Below, in pieces: positions 1-11,216 of a DNA stretch of 64,000 nt; the first letter of the stretch is position 1; each line of letters opens with the position of its first letter. The notes beneath the pieces are model-generated. The model was given only the letters and a program-made list of their open reading frames with translations, had not been told where the DNA came from and made no database searches. The translations under genes were made by a program, and so were the position numbers. Source of the DNA: Leuctra nigra (taxonomy: Eukaryota > Arthropoda > Insecta > Plecoptera > Leuctridae); assembly GCA_934045905.1 (NCBI GenBank), contig OW203769.1, positions 15,159,705 through 15,223,704 on the forward strand. The letters are read 5' to 3'.

Positions 1-49
1 CCAAGTTTCAAAAGGTATTAATTTTTTTTTTTTTTTTTTTAGTTTTTAC

Positions 50-635
50 TAGGGGTGTTTACGATTACGATTTAATTGTTCAATTAATCGATTATGCAAA
101 TTAAATGATTAATCGATTATGCTTCCAATACTCGTTTATGAGCAAACTGCTAAAATTGACATTTTCCCGCACAAAAATTCAAATTTAGTTCACTTTTTTC
201 CGCTAGGAACAACTTGTTTCTTTCTGCTTCATCCATCCAATTCCAAAATGGCTGCTTTTGACAATTTTCTAATGTCTATATTTCTTTTTGTACGTCCTAT
301 TTTACCAAAATATTCGGGTTTCGAGTGTATTTTCGAACTTTTCCTTACAAATTATCGTTCTTACTATCATTTACCAGTGATGATTGAATGAATTGGTAGC
401 TTAAAAGCCACCATTTGGTAGCTATTGGGATAGCTTAAAATGACTTCTTGGAAGTGAAAACACGCGACTTCCCAAATGATTGAGGTTAATATTGCTGTCA
501 CAAAATGAGATGTTCCCTTCTTCTTTGTGTTCACAACCTATCATATAGAAACGATTTAATTGATTATTAATCGATTATGCCCATCTAAAACGATCCAATA
601 ATCGATTTGAAAAAAATAATTGATGAACACCCCTA
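50..635. mobile_element. Non-autonomous hAT element (MITE), 586 bp
   Basis: The ends are inverted: TAGGGGTGTT on the left and AACACCCCTA on the right, with further inverted AATCGATTA motifs inside both ends. An exact 8-bp direct repeat, GTTTTTAC, flanks it at 42-49 and 636-643. An 8-bp target duplication with TAGGG-type ends is the signature of the hAT superfamily. No transposase is present. The open frame inside (119-391) resembles no known protein. Confidence 0.8.
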
Positions 636-1459
636 GTTTTTACGTTTATTATTATTTTTTACATTAGCTGCCACTTAATCACCTGCATTGTTTATAGTTA
701 TGTAAACTGAATGTAATATTTATTAATATTTCCCAAATCTCAATAATCTCAACCAATAGATGGTTTGTAAATTCATTGTTTGTAATAGACCAAAACATAA
801 ACTAAACGCGCATGCCCAATCCGCCATTTTCTCTTCCAGCTATGTGTGACATTCAGTCAAGGCACTTATATGTCAATCGTATAAGGATAGTTCAGTAAAA
901 GTTATAGTCAGGGAACAGAATTAAAAAAATTACAACTTTGCGGGCAGGTCTGTTAAAAGTTGCCAACGTCGATATTCTTATGTATTTTGATGCGCTGAAT
1001 TCGAAAAAAAACGTTGGCATCCTGTCATTTGACTCCTTCACCCTTAAATTCAACAAAAACGGGGTGAACTACCCTTAATCATAAAATCAGCCCTATTTTC
1101 GTAACTAGACGAGATAAAACAAATGTTAAAAAACCGTAATATAGCTGAACATGTAATGAACATATTTGTCGCTGCATGTATGGGCAAAATGTAAACAATT
1201 AATGTACTAAATAATATTTGAACAATTGACTTCAATAAAATTTAGCCAAATTGGAAAACATATCACGTAATTCTAAAAAAAGTATAAGAGTTAAACACTT
1301 GACAATTGTTAATAACATACCCAACATCCTGACTGCCGTAACGAAATCAACCGTATTACAAAATGTTGAATAGTTTGGTCTACAGAAATGTTCAAATGCA
1401 TTGACCTCAGATTGCATCCAGCTCATCTCGCCTCACGCGGGATCGAGTGGGCCACCTTT

Positions 1460-3387
1460 TAGTCTAGAGTCTAAAGGGTTTGACCCCCCACTAATTGCAA
1501 CATTAGAGTATTTTATATCATTGGATTCAGAAAAAATAACTGTATAACATACCAAAAGTCTACCAAAATTAAAATAAGATGGCTTCCTCTGATTGGTCAA
1601 TTAGTGAAAAACAATTGAATGCGATTATTAATTTACAGTGTAATGTAAATACATCGAATATGGTATCGAATGAAAGCTCTTTTCAAGTAGAGTTCAGAAA
1701 AAAATATTAAAAAATTCAAAATTTTTACCAAGGTCAAATATGCTCTAAAGTACCCAGAATGGCCTCTATAGAGGCACGCGACTTAAAATGTCTGCCGTAG
1801 TCGCATCCGAAGAGCTACAGACATGCTTTTGGTGTCATTCGATTAAGAATACAATTTTCTGTAACATATCAAAAGTATACTAAAATCAAAATAGTGCTAA
1901 TGATAATCATTTGTTAATTAGTAAATTAGAAAATTAAACAAAATTATATAGTGCAGTAGCAAAGCAATTAAACTATGGATTTTAAGATTAAATGTTTAGT
2001 TCTTTCAAATATCTCAATTGTACCCTCCTGAACATTTTTGGATGAGGAGACATTTGATTCGATCCTGCATTTTCAAGATGGCGGCCAATGATCAATGCGG
2101 CACTGCAGTTTCAATATCTCAGCTCCCGTTGATCCGATTTTAATTTATTTTCTTTGAAATTGAAGCTGAATAATGTCTTCATCTTTTTTGTAATAAGTAT
2201 TATTATCATATCTCGAACAGTTTAAAAGTAACATTAAAAATTACTGATACCTAATTTGACTTTTGGGTTTTCGTTCAATATGGTTATAAGCCTATTTACA
2301 TTGTTGTGTGTATGTCCACGCGAAACATTTTTAATTATTATACTCTGGACATATTATTAGCTTTCATATGATGTATAATTTGTGGGGTATAAAGTCAATA
2401 GGAGCTGAGAAAATGGGTTTAGAACATAAACCTTAATCATTGAGATAGCAAAATTCCAGTATTCAGATTTCTGAATATTAAAAACCTATTTTCTCATCTC
2501 CCGTTGACTTTAAAACCCATCATTTATATATCACAGGACAGCTAATGACATTTTCAGATTATTTTATTTGAAAAATGTTTTCCGTGGACATACACACAAC
2601 AATATACATAGGCTTAAACAGTTTAAAACGAAAATCCAAAAGTCAAATTATCAGTAATTTTAAATAAAACTTTTGAACTGTTCGAGATATAATAATATTA
2701 CTTATTACAAAAAAGATGAAGAAATTATTCAGCTTCATTATAAAAGAAATATAATTAAAATCGTATCAACGGGAGCTGATATATTGTAATTGCAGCGGCC
2801 GCATTGATCTTTGGCCGCCATCTTGAAAATGCAAGTTCGAATCAAATGTCTCCTCTTCCAAAAATGTTCAGAAGATAACAATTGAGATATTTGCAAGTAC
2901 TGAACATTTAATCTAAAAATCCACAGTTCAATTGCTTTGCAACTGCACTATATAATTTTGTTTAATTTTCTTATTCACTAATTCACAAATTATTATCATT
3001 AGCACTATTTGGAATTTTGTAGACTTTTGACATGTTACAGAAGATTGTATGATTGTTGATTGCTAAAATGACACAAAAAGCAAGTCTGTAGCTCTTCGGA
3101 TGCGACTACGGCAGCCATTTTAAGTCGCGTGCCTCTATAGAGGCCATTCTGGGTACTTTAGAGCATATTTGACCTTGGTAAAAATTTTGAATTTTGTAAT
3201 ATTTTTTTCTGAACTCTACTTGAAAAGAATTTTCGTTCGATACCATATTCGAGTAAATTAATAATACCTTATTTTAATTTTGGTAGACTTATGGTATGTT
3301 ATAAAGTAATTTTTTCTGAATCCAACGATATCAAAATACTCTGATGTTGCAATTAGTGGGGAGTCAAACCCTTTAGACTCTGGACTA
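1460..3387. mobile_element. 1.9-kb near-complete palindrome nested in the 787-4903 element
   Basis: Two arms of about 0.9 kb are inverted copies of each other around a centre near 2430. The ends GTCTAGAGTCTAAAGGGTTT (1462) and AAACCCTTTAGACTCTGGAC (ending 3385) match with one mismatch, and each is bordered by TA. The whole arm is matched, including the AGCTCTTCGGATGCGACTACG block near 1810 and its counterpart near 3090. No open frame of note is present. As RNA it would form one very long hairpin. Confidence 0.75.
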
Positions 3388-4394
3388 TAATGTGGTCTAT
3401 CTATTCAATGAATTAATTGGGGCAAAACACGACAAACCTTGAGCCGTGGCCACTTCTACATTATAGTGAAAAGTGCGGAGGCATTATTTTAATTTGTGTT
3501 TCTACATAGTGATGCGTCGTCCAGAGTAGGGTTTTTACTTTTTATCATATACATTCCCGGTACATTAACTTCTTCGTTTTATTACTTTATCTTGGTATAT
3601 TGATTAATCTATATGTGATCAATTGATTGATAACTTGCCAAAAGGAAGGATTAAATCTCCCACACCTACAGAATGACAACAAACCTCTGCTAACTGACAT
3701 AGTGTACATTAAAATTGACAATTTCACAGTGAATAATTAGTTTTGAATAGCTGCATGGTGAACACACAGTTTCGCGCTATAAATACCTAGCACGCATTGG
3801 CTGTTCCCCGTCACATGATCCCCCCTCCACCGCAATACCGTTGGGCCAAGCTGTGGGACGCTAGGGCGATGCAGCGGGCCCGTGGAGTTGCCTTATTCAA
3901 ATGACTATATTTAAGTAACCCGGCAATCTACCGAAATGCGGTAAACTGCATTATCTTCCTTATTGTATTGGGCAGTTTTTTGTAAAGTATGAGCTTTATG
4001 ACTTTCTTAGTTAAGCAGCACCGACAAGTTATATTTTTTTGTGAAAAATTAGCAAGTGCGTTTTTTGAGATAATGGGCCCAATCAGCAAGTTTGAAGGGT
4101 CATTATCAAAATTTTGAAGATGCCATTTTATTAATCAGTATTTAAACTTGACATGAGTTTTTTTTCGTAATTTTATCGTAAGTTTTGACAAATTTGGTAC
4201 GGTTTTTAGCTTTAAACCCCTAGAACAGGGTTTTTTAAGTTTAAGGGTAGAAGGAGTCGGATTTCGAATTGCCAACGTCACTTTTTGGATTCAGCGGGGT
4301 CGAGTTAGTGGGAATCACTATTCAGTTTGCTTTTAACACGATTTACTTGTACTCATGAGAAGGAGACGTCTTTTCAGATTCTGTTCCCTGACTA

Positions 4395-4776
4395 TTATAA
4401 TTACATCGCGAAATAACAGAAATAGATGCTTACCTAGAGTCAACATTCAAATACAATCGGCATATTTCATTTCAGCACATATTCATACACATTCTTGTGA
4501 AAACTAGATGTCTATTCACCAAAATCATCATTTGACAAACGCATTTTTTTATCACGGTCTTCTGAACCGTACCCTTTCTGAATGAGCTCATTCAGAAAAG
4601 TTTCAGAAAGCCGTGATAAAAAAAATGCGATATGTCAAATGGTGATTTTGGTGAATAGACATCTAGTTTTCACAAGAATGTGTATGAATATGTGCTGAAA
4701 TGAAATATGCCGATTGTATTTGAATGTTGACACTGAGGTAAGCATCAATTTCTGTTATTTCGCGATGTAATTATAA
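4395..4776. mobile_element. 382-bp hairpin MITE inserted in the right arm of the 787-4903 element
   Basis: TTATAATTACATCGCG at 4395 is inverted at 4761-4776, and the arms pair almost to the centre near 4585. It interrupts a stretch that is continuous on the opposite arm of the host element (TTACTGAA-type sequence next to TCAGGGAACAG near 890-915), which shows that it is a later insertion. The exact target duplication is ambiguous because the ends are TA-rich. Confidence 0.7.
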
Positions 4777-4950
4777 CTTTTACTGAACTCATTAAGATTG
4801 ACATTTAAGTGACTTGGACATGCGCACTAAAGAGTGGTCACACATAGTGACACGCCCTTTTTTAGTTCGCTTTGAGGGCGCCACTAGTTTATGTTTTGGT
4901 CTATTTCATCAGAATGCTGGTGAAAGATTGTAGTAGGGGAGTAAATGTAA

Positions 4951-5573
4951 TTCCGCTCGATTGGAGTACCGAAATTGATTTTTTCATAATTATCGATCGT
5001 TTGGCGGAAAACGAACGAAAAACGTAAATTTTACAAATTATTTAATTGTTGGTAGAGGAAAGATTGAAAAACTTTGAAATAATTCACTAAAACTAACTCA
5101 AATATAGTGACTTGAAAAAAAAAAAACGCCGTAAACAAAAAATTAAAAAATTAAAAAAAAATTAAAAATCTAAAAAAACATAATTTTTTTTTAAAACGCA
5201 TATTGTTTAAAATGAAATTGTCTACAAATTTTAATTCTACATATTTTAGTCTAAGTCCACGCGTTTCATAATAAATTGAGAGCAAAAAAACACAGAAACG
5301 TGATTGGTCAATTCCAACAATGAAAAAATTAAAATTCGTTCACGGCGCATTTTTTTTTAAAGTCCCCATATTTGAGTTAGTTTTAGTGAATTATTTCATA
5401 ATTTTTCAACCTTTCCTCTACCAACAATTTAATAATTTGTAAAATGAACGTTTTCCGCCATATTTTCCGAGATGGCCACCTAAAAAATTGAAGGCATGTC
5501 AGGTAATATTAAGAATTATGTAAACAATCGATAATTATGAAAAAATCAATTTCGGCACTCCAATCGAGCGGAA
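4951..5573. mobile_element. Inverted-repeat element (MITE-like), 623 bp
   Basis: TTCCGCTCGATTGGAGT at 4951 is inverted at 5557-5573. The arms run inward for about 160-200 bp and include paired blocks such as CATAATTATCGAT and GTTGGTAGAGGAAAG. The centre is A/T-rich with poly-A tracts. No transposase and no clear target duplication were found. Confidence 0.65.
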
Positions 5574-5910
5574 AGCATTTTTTCTACACTTGAACCTGCA
5601 CTATTGATGATGGATGGGATGCAGGCAAGATATACCTTGTTTTCAACCTTCCATTGTATGGACGTTGTGTATCTCTCCCCAAGGACACGGATAATGCGGC
5701 AGGCTCAGTGCAAAAAAAATTCGATGCATTTTACAACAATTTTTTAATTTTTTAATTTTTTTAGTATTTTATTACCCGGGTAATTACTTGGGTAATTAAA
5801 GCGGGTACCCGGGTACAAAACATTACCCGAATCCGACCTCTAGGTAAGACCATAAAATAATTAAAAAAAACATATTCTTTTTCCAAGCCAAATTAGAGCA
5901 CACAGCTTAC
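5574..5910. other. Gene-free stretch with one orphan transposon end
   Basis: No coding signal is seen. Repeated CCCGGGTAA/TTACCCGGGT words at 5775-5820, next to CCGACCTCTAGG ending at 5843, look like a lone terminus of a hAT-type element. No partner end was found nearby. The stretch is part of the intron, or 3' portion, of the LRR gene. Confidence 0.35.
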
Positions 5911-5995
5911 CTTCTTCAGATATCTGCACTCCTGATAAGTCTAGATACTGCAGGGAAGAAAAGGGATAGCTTGCATCCACAACGGGGTCCTTAAT
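5911..5995 (-). CDS. Leucine-rich-repeat protein, coding exon 2 (internal)
   Basis: The minus strand has an acceptor ending TTACAG before 5995 and a donor GTAAGC after 5911. The 85-bp exon continues frame 0 from exon 1 and encodes 28 residues, among them FSSLQYLDLSGVQISEE. This is the classical LxxLxLSG pattern of a leucine-rich repeat and matches the SRLDLSGLTL segment at the end of exon 1. The exon ends in phase 1, so the gene must continue to the left. No further exon was found in the transposon-filled stretch 1-5900. Confidence 0.65.
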
Positions 5996-6748
5996 CTGTA
6001 ACAAAAGCAATTGTTTTATCATTGTCATTTCAATGGTTTAAAATTACATGAACCTTACTCTACCAATATTTGTGAAATGATTTCTTGAAAACTACTACAT
6101 ACTCATACCATCACTGAAATCAGTCTCGTGATTTACACGAGACCAACTCTTGAGAATAAATGTTATGTAACCGTTTACATTCGCATTGCATAAAATGTGA
6201 CCAGTTGAAGAATAAGTTGTCAACTTTTTCGAGTTTTAAACAGAAAACCAAAATGGTATAAAACGTGAAATCTAAAGAATTGGCCACCAGTTCAGCCAAA
6301 GCCTCAGCTATATCTTGTTGTAAATATTGGGATCTTTAGGGTTTGCGATCTGGGAGTGAGTTCCACAATAGGGGCGAGTTGGGCGTGTGACGTCACCATA
6401 GGATTTACGGGTTAAATCAAACTTGCCGCGTCAACAAACGAGCTCAAACCTGTGCCCAATATGCCCCAACTCAAAAGCCTGGGCTTTCTGATCCAACATG
6501 GATGGGCCTGTATTTTCATTCATTCAACGAGATTCGATTTAAGGTCACGCCCAGGTGATTACGTCACAATGTTAAAAGGATAGGAAAACTGGGCGTTTGG
6601 ATCAAAATACAGTATGCAGCCTGAGCCATAGTGTTTTCTTTTTGTGAATCTCTTATAAATATTACTTTAAATATTACTCTATTTCATAAAACATTATTTT
6701 CGGAGACCTCTATTTCGGCCTCCTTGATCTTAAGCGCCATGACTCTAC
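5996..6748 (-). other. Intron 1 of the LRR gene
   Basis: This 753-bp intron is bounded by GTAGAG at 6748 (minus strand) and a CAG acceptor. It holds no recognisable gene. Two short words containing TGACGTCAC and ATTACGTCAC, in the 6380-6570 interval, are loosely inverted and may mark the ends of a degraded small element. Confidence 0.45.
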
Positions 6749-7009
6749 CTGGGCCCCATGGAGCTTGAGAGCGCACGTGTCGTGGTGGAACACGTGTCTG
6801 AGCGCGTGGCCGCACAGCGTCAACCCACTGAGGTCCAACCGGCTCCAAGGTCGATGCTCGCTCGAAGCCGTCTTCCATATCTGCCGCTTGAGCGACAGGT
6901 CGGCCGAGACGTATTGCGGGAAGAAACTGTCGATCACGTCTTCCAGGGACGAGCCAGCCGGTTCGCCCTTCGCAGCCGGCGACGATAGCGCAGCTGTAAT
7001 ACATGACAT
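6749..7009 (-). CDS. Leucine-rich-repeat protein, first coding exon
   Basis: The first ATG in frame is at 7009, and the exon runs 87 codons to a CAG/GTAGAG donor at 6749/6748 in phase 0. The residues include SSLEDVIDSFFPQY and then SRLDLSGLTLCGHALRHVF, the start of a leucine-rich repeat series that exon 2 continues. The frame is also open 11 codons upstream of the ATG, but without another ATG. Leucine-rich repeats usually mediate protein binding. The family (for example an F-box or ZYG11-like substrate receptor) cannot be decided from two exons. A SINE sits about 100 bp upstream (7111-7388), close to any promoter. Confidence 0.65.
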
Positions 7010-7110
7010 AGTTGTGTCAGTGGCGAGACAAATATCGGCCACGAGTCTTTATACATTACTTTCAGTATTTGTCTCTTAGAATTGGGGAGAAATGTGAATA
7101 AGAAATTAAT

Positions 7111-7388
7111 TTTTTTTTGTCTGGGGCTTAACGTCGCACTGTTCTGATGGCGACGGATGAATGATTATGATGATGATTGGTAGATGATGGTGAAGAGTAG
7201 GTAAGGATGGAAGGTGGGAAGGAGGCGGTTGTGGCCTATTAGTAGGGTACCTTCCCAGCATTTGCCTGTCGACTGAGGGAAAACCACGAAAGAAACCCCA
7301 GTCAGGAAGGACGGCCGCGGGAATCGAACCCGGGCCTCCAGAATACAAGTTCAGAGCGGTAACCACTCAACCAACCTGTTCCGTAATG
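7111..7388 (-). mobile_element. tRNA-derived SINE, copy 1
   Basis: Read on the minus strand, the element starts GGAACAGGTTGG. It has an A-box-like TGGTTGAGTGGTTACC and a B-box GGTTCGATTCC (the internal Pol III promoter of tRNAs), then a body shared with the copies at 52435 and 52803, and ends GTCGCACGTTAAGCC-like followed by an A-rich tail. A perfect 10-bp target duplication, AGAAATTAAT, lies at 7101-7110 and 7389-7398, showing L1-style insertion by a LINE machinery. Confidence 0.85.
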
Positions 7389-7699
7389 AGAAATTAATAT
7401 TGCCTTTATCTTACAATAAAACCACATCAAATCCATTGTTATTAATGCACATTTGCTTATACCGATGATCATTGGAGACGACCACCAGTCCAATTTACAT
7501 GACTTAAAGAGGTTGACAAAATTAATTAGTTTCAACATTAAAATATTTTATTTTATTATTATACAATATCAAAACATAATAATAATGTATTTTAATGTTC
7601 TGAAGTCTGTCAAAACTCATAAGTAGCTTTTATGTAAAACAAAACATAAAAAAATAAAAACATGTTTGCAAAAATGCAAAAAAGGTTTTTGGATTCTCT

Positions 7700-7880
7700 T
7701 GGATGTCACTACGCTACATAGTACCTATATTGCTAGTAGACTCTGTAATGCAGGCGGGGTCTGGAAGTGGGTTCGAATCCTCGTCGTCATCGCTATCCAA
7801 AAGGGTGATTTTTCTACGTTTATCCGGAGGCCTGAACACAAACACACCGTTAGAAAATAGAAACACATGGGTATATCTCT
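7700..7880 (+). mobile_element. Probable fragment of a second tRNA-derived SINE type
   Basis: A perfect B-box, GGTTCGAATCC, lies at 7770-7780, preceded by a degenerate tRNA-like head (GACTCTGTAATGCAGGCGGGG). The stretch is unlike the 7111-7388 SINE. No target duplication was identified, so the limits are approximate. Confidence 0.4.
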
Positions 7881-7979
7881 GATGCGTCTACTCATTATGA
7901 CTAGGGATGGGACGGTTCCGATATCAATTTCACCGATTCCACGGATTCTTTTATTCTGGACCAATAGATCAAGTAAGTA

Positions 7980-8281
7980 AAATATCAAGTATCCATCAAG
8001 TATGTAAAATACTTGAGGAGATAATTGAAAAACAAATCAAGCAAATCCTAGACGAAACTCAATTCTTAACTAGAAGTCAATTTGGCTTCCGACCTCACTA
8101 CTCTTGTGAGGCTAGCCTCGTGGGTCTTACACAAGACCTAGTTCAAGAAGTGGACTTCAGAGCAAAGCAAGTTGATGCCATCCTAATAGATTTTGCCAAA
8201 GCATTTGATTTAGTGCCACATGACCTCTTTATGGAAAAGATATCCCAACTAAATCTTAACAAGGAGGTCATTAAGTGGATA
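7980..8281 (+). pseudogene. 5' part of a split LINE reverse transcriptase (LINE-B)
   Basis: The plus-strand frame encodes the front of a non-LTR reverse transcriptase: VCKILEEIIEKQIK, FGFRPHYSCEASL (fingers), then ILIDFAKAFDLVPHD with the catalytic aspartate of motif A, and KEVIKW. It breaks off at 8281 where LINE-A begins. The motifs that should follow (motif B, and FADD of motif C) are found in the same orientation at 12849-13822. The copy is also 5' truncated: everything upstream of the RT domain is missing. Confidence 0.8.
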
Positions 8282-8339
8282 TTTATTTTTATTTATTTAT
8301 TCATTTAGCTTGAAAGCTATTTTTCATTACAATATACAT

Positions 8340-11186
8340 TTACAAAACAGGAAATTCATTATAAACAAATGAAGTACATAACATTTTAAACATTTCAATA
8401 TTTTCTTCTTCTTTTACGTTTCTACCTAATCTATTATAAAGTTGAATACCACTATAAAATACAGATTTTTGTGTCCTTGACTTGTTTTTTCTAGATATTG
8501 ATATGTTATTTGATGACCTAGTATTATATAAAACACTGTGAACAACATCGTTCATATATTCTAAAAGATAACCTGGCATTAAACCTTTAACAACCTTATG
8601 TATAAAAACAAGTACATTTAATGAAATTCTTTGTTTAATGGACATCATATTTAAACTATCTAAAATGGTTTTAGTTGCTGTAAATCTATCACAATTCAAT
8701 ACTAATTTCAATGCCCTATTCTGTAATTTTTGTAACTTGTTTAATGCCAAATTATCTATTCCCCACATAAGTGTGCTACAATAATCAATGTGGGGCAATA
8801 TAATGGCTTGATATATCTTTAGTGTTACACAAGGTGAGAGGTAGCGTTTTACTCGAGACAGAAACCCTATTTTTTTACTGATTTTTTTGGACAGGTATTC
8901 AATATTTTTCATCATTTTCAAATGTTCATCTAAAATAACCCCTAAATATTTGAACTCTTTAACAACTTCAATCGTTTCTTCATCTATAACAATTAATGGA
9001 ATGTTATGTTGTGACCTTAACATTCTCTCTTTGACTATATTTGATGAAGTGAAATACATACATTTAGATTTTGTGGGATTTAACTTTAGCTTATTTCCTC
9101 TCAGCCAATCTAATATCTTGCTTAATACTAAGTTAATTTGTTCATTAATGTCGTTCAAATTTATTCCAGAATATGATATTAAAGTGTCATCAGCAAAAAG
9201 ATTAATAGATACTGAACTACTTACACTAAAAATGTCGTTAATATACAGTATGAAAAGTAGTGGTCCCAGCACCGACCCCTGGGGTACCCCTAAGTTGTTA
9301 ATACGTTCACTAGATATTTCATTGTCATAAAAAGTAATCTGATTTCGATTGCTGAGATAGCTTTTAAACCATTGATGAGCTACACCTCGTACACCATATT
9401 TCCACAATTTTTCTAAGAGCAATGTTCTGTCTATTGTTTCAAATGCCCTCCTAAAATCTAAGAAGACTGCAACAACAACCCTATTGTTATCCAACTCATT
9501 AAGCCAATTTTCCAGAACAAGCTGTAACGTAGTTTCACAAGAATGGTTATTTCTAAATCCTGACTGATTTTGGTGTAACACATTTCTCTCAGTTAAATAT
9601 TGTAACAACTGTGAGTATACCACCTTCTCTAAAACCTTTTCATATGTAGGTAGCATATTGATTGGTCGAAATTCATCTGGAACTTTGGCTTTTCCAACTT
9701 TCGGTATAGGTATTACCTCAGCCCTCAGCCATTTAAGTGGAACAACACCCTGTGTTAATGACATATTTATTACATTCAACAATGCATGCCCACAGCTACT
9801 AAAAGTGTTTTTAAGAATCTCAGTAGTTATACCTTCTTTAGTTCCTGACTTGTTAGTTAACTTAAAAACGATCTTTTTTAGCATCCAAATATCAATTGTT
9901 TTAAAACATTTTAGTTCACTTTCATCACTCACACTTGTAATGTCTAAAACTGCACTGTTTGGTGCCTTGATACTACTTGCTATACTTTTAATGCTGTCAA
10001 TGAAATAATTATTAAACTTCGTAGCTATGTTTTCCTCATTTCCTAATACCGAAGTTGGAAAAGTTATAGTACCAGTTTGTTTATTCACCACCTTAATTTC
10101 ATTAGTAACTTTCTTTAAGGTCTTCCATAATTCTCTCGAATCATTACACACAATATCTAACTTGTTTTCAAAATATGAACGTTTTTCTTTTCTTAAGATC
10201 GACACAAACTGATTACGATTATTTTTATATGCCGTCCAATTTCCATCACTGTTGTCTAATTGTGCTTTCACGTATGAATCATCCCTTAACTTCTGAAATA
10301 GTCTAACTTGATCAGTAAACCACGGTTTAGGTCTTAGATGATTATTAATCTTTACAACTCTCTTTGGAGCAACTCTATCAACACTTAAAACAATATTACT
10401 TACAAAACAGTCTGCAACAGTATTAATATCGACCTCCTCACACTTCCAGTCCATTTCAAACAGATGATCATTTATGATTGTGAAATCCTGTTTAGTTATA
10501 CGTCGCCGTATCAATCTTTCTGTCATGAGAAGCTCCTCACAGTTCAACCCTGCCTCTCGTTCTATCAATATTTCGATAATTTGATGATCTGATATGTTAG
10601 GCCGGGATCTTACTTTTGCTGATATCATTTTACTGTTAGTAATGACAAGATCAATGATACTCTTACTGTCTTTCGTAACTCTAGTTGGTTGTCTAATTAT
10701 CTGCCTCATTCCTCCATACTCTATAATACTCTTAATCCTTGCACTGTAAGTTGATACCTGTTCCACATTGATATTAAAATCTCCTACTAAAACAACTTTC
10801 ATGTTTCTATTATCAGCTAATATCTGATCAACCCAATCAGTCAGATAATCCAGAAATTCCCTGTGAGATGAATTTGGGGAATGGTAAAGTACTACAATTA
10901 CCGTGTCTCCTATTTTAACACTTAGCAACCAAACGTTCTTGCTCAATACATAGTTATCTATTACACTGTATGGAATCTCATTTCTTATATACATCAGCAC
11001 TCCACCCGTGTGTCTACTTTTGGAATCACATGATTCAATAGTGTAACCATTAATGCAAATTTCTCCTTCCCCAATATTTTGTGTAATGTGAGTTTCTGAC
11101 AAACATAATACTAGTGGCTTCTCCCTAACTACCCAGTTATGCACCTTGTCCATATTTCCTGTTAATCCTTGTACATTTAGATACAT
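8340..11186 (-). CDS. LINE-A ORF2: endonuclease-reverse transcriptase
   Basis: This is a 948-residue polyprotein that nicks target DNA and copies LINE RNA into it. It starts at ATG 11186. The N-terminal third is an AP-endonuclease-like (EEP) domain, seen in SETHITQN, VVLVGDFNINV and SDHQIIEI. The reverse transcriptase follows, with FRPINMLPTYEKVLEK, NQSGFRNNHSCETTLQLV, VVAVFLDFRRAFETIDR (motif A), LGVPQGSVLGPLLFILYIND (motif B) and NLFADDTLISYSG (motif C, catalytic FADD), then a thumb region. Its length is usual for jockey/CR1 ORF2. No RNase H domain is evident. It follows ORF1 after 30 bp, as in a bicistronic LINE mRNA. Confidence 0.92.
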   Translation of the reverse strand: MYLNVQGLTGNMDKVHNWVVREKPLVLCLSETHITQNIGEGEICINGYTIESCDSKSRHTGGVLMYIRNEIPYSVIDNYVLSKNVWLLSVKIGDTVIVVLYHSPNSSHREFLDYLTDWVDQILADNRNMKVVLVGDFNINVEQVSTYSARIKSIIEYGGMRQIIRQPTRVTKDSKSIIDLVITNSKMISAKVRSRPNISDHQIIEILIEREAGLNCEELLMTERLIRRRITKQDFTIINDHLFEMDWKCEEVDINTVADCFVSNIVLSVDRVAPKRVVKINNHLRPKPWFTDQVRLFQKLRDDSYVKAQLDNSDGNWTAYKNNRNQFVSILRKEKRSYFENKLDIVCNDSRELWKTLKKVTNEIKVVNKQTGTITFPTSVLGNEENIATKFNNYFIDSIKSIASSIKAPNSAVLDITSVSDESELKCFKTIDIWMLKKIVFKLTNKSGTKEGITTEILKNTFSSCGHALLNVINMSLTQGVVPLKWLRAEVIPIPKVGKAKVPDEFRPINMLPTYEKVLEKVVYSQLLQYLTERNVLHQNQSGFRNNHSCETTLQLVLENWLNELDNNRVVVAVFLDFRRAFETIDRTLLLEKLWKYGVRGVAHQWFKSYLSNRNQITFYDNEISSERINNLGVPQGSVLGPLLFILYINDIFSVSSSVSINLFADDTLISYSGINLNDINEQINLVLSKILDWLRGNKLKLNPTKSKCMYFTSSNIVKERMLRSQHNIPLIVIDEETIEVVKEFKYLGVILDEHLKMMKNIEYLSKKISKKIGFLSRVKRYLSPCVTLKIYQAIILPHIDYCSTLMWGIDNLALNKLQKLQNRALKLVLNCDRFTATKTILDSLNMMSIKQRISLNVLVFIHKVVKGLMPGYLLEYMNDVVHSVLYNTRSSNNISISRKNKSRTQKSVFYSGIQLYNRLGRNVKEEENIEMFKMLCTSFVYNEFPVL

Positions 11187-11216
11187 AACTTTTTTAACAA
11201 TCTGGAAGAGTGATTG

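Larger units (their letters stand above)
787..4903. mobile_element. Long foldback DNA element, 4.1 kb, TA-flanked
   Basis: The outermost 19 bp are exact inverted repeats: TAGACCAAAACATAAACTA at 787-805 and its complement at 4885-4903. Imperfect inverted similarity continues inward, for example the CAGGGAACAGAAT motif near 910 and its complement near 4380, and the ACGTTGGCA/TGCCAACGT blocks near 1012 and 4270. The terminal TA could be a Tc1/mariner-type target duplication, but no transposase is visible, so the superfamily is uncertain. Two other palindromic elements (1460-3387 and 4395-4776) sit inside it. Confidence 0.65.

Noticed and set aside
119..391. 90-codon open frame near the left end
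   Set aside because: It lies wholly inside a hAT MITE with a clear 8-bp target duplication and has no recognisable protein motif.
6684..7004. 106-codon minus-strand frame overlapping the LRR exon
   Set aside because: It is a shifted frame over the same bases. The LRR frame has the LxLSG repeat, a proper donor and a matching exon 2.
7900..7980. TAGGGATGGGACGG as the left end of another hAT element
   Set aside because: No matching inverted end or 8-bp duplication was found, so no element was called.
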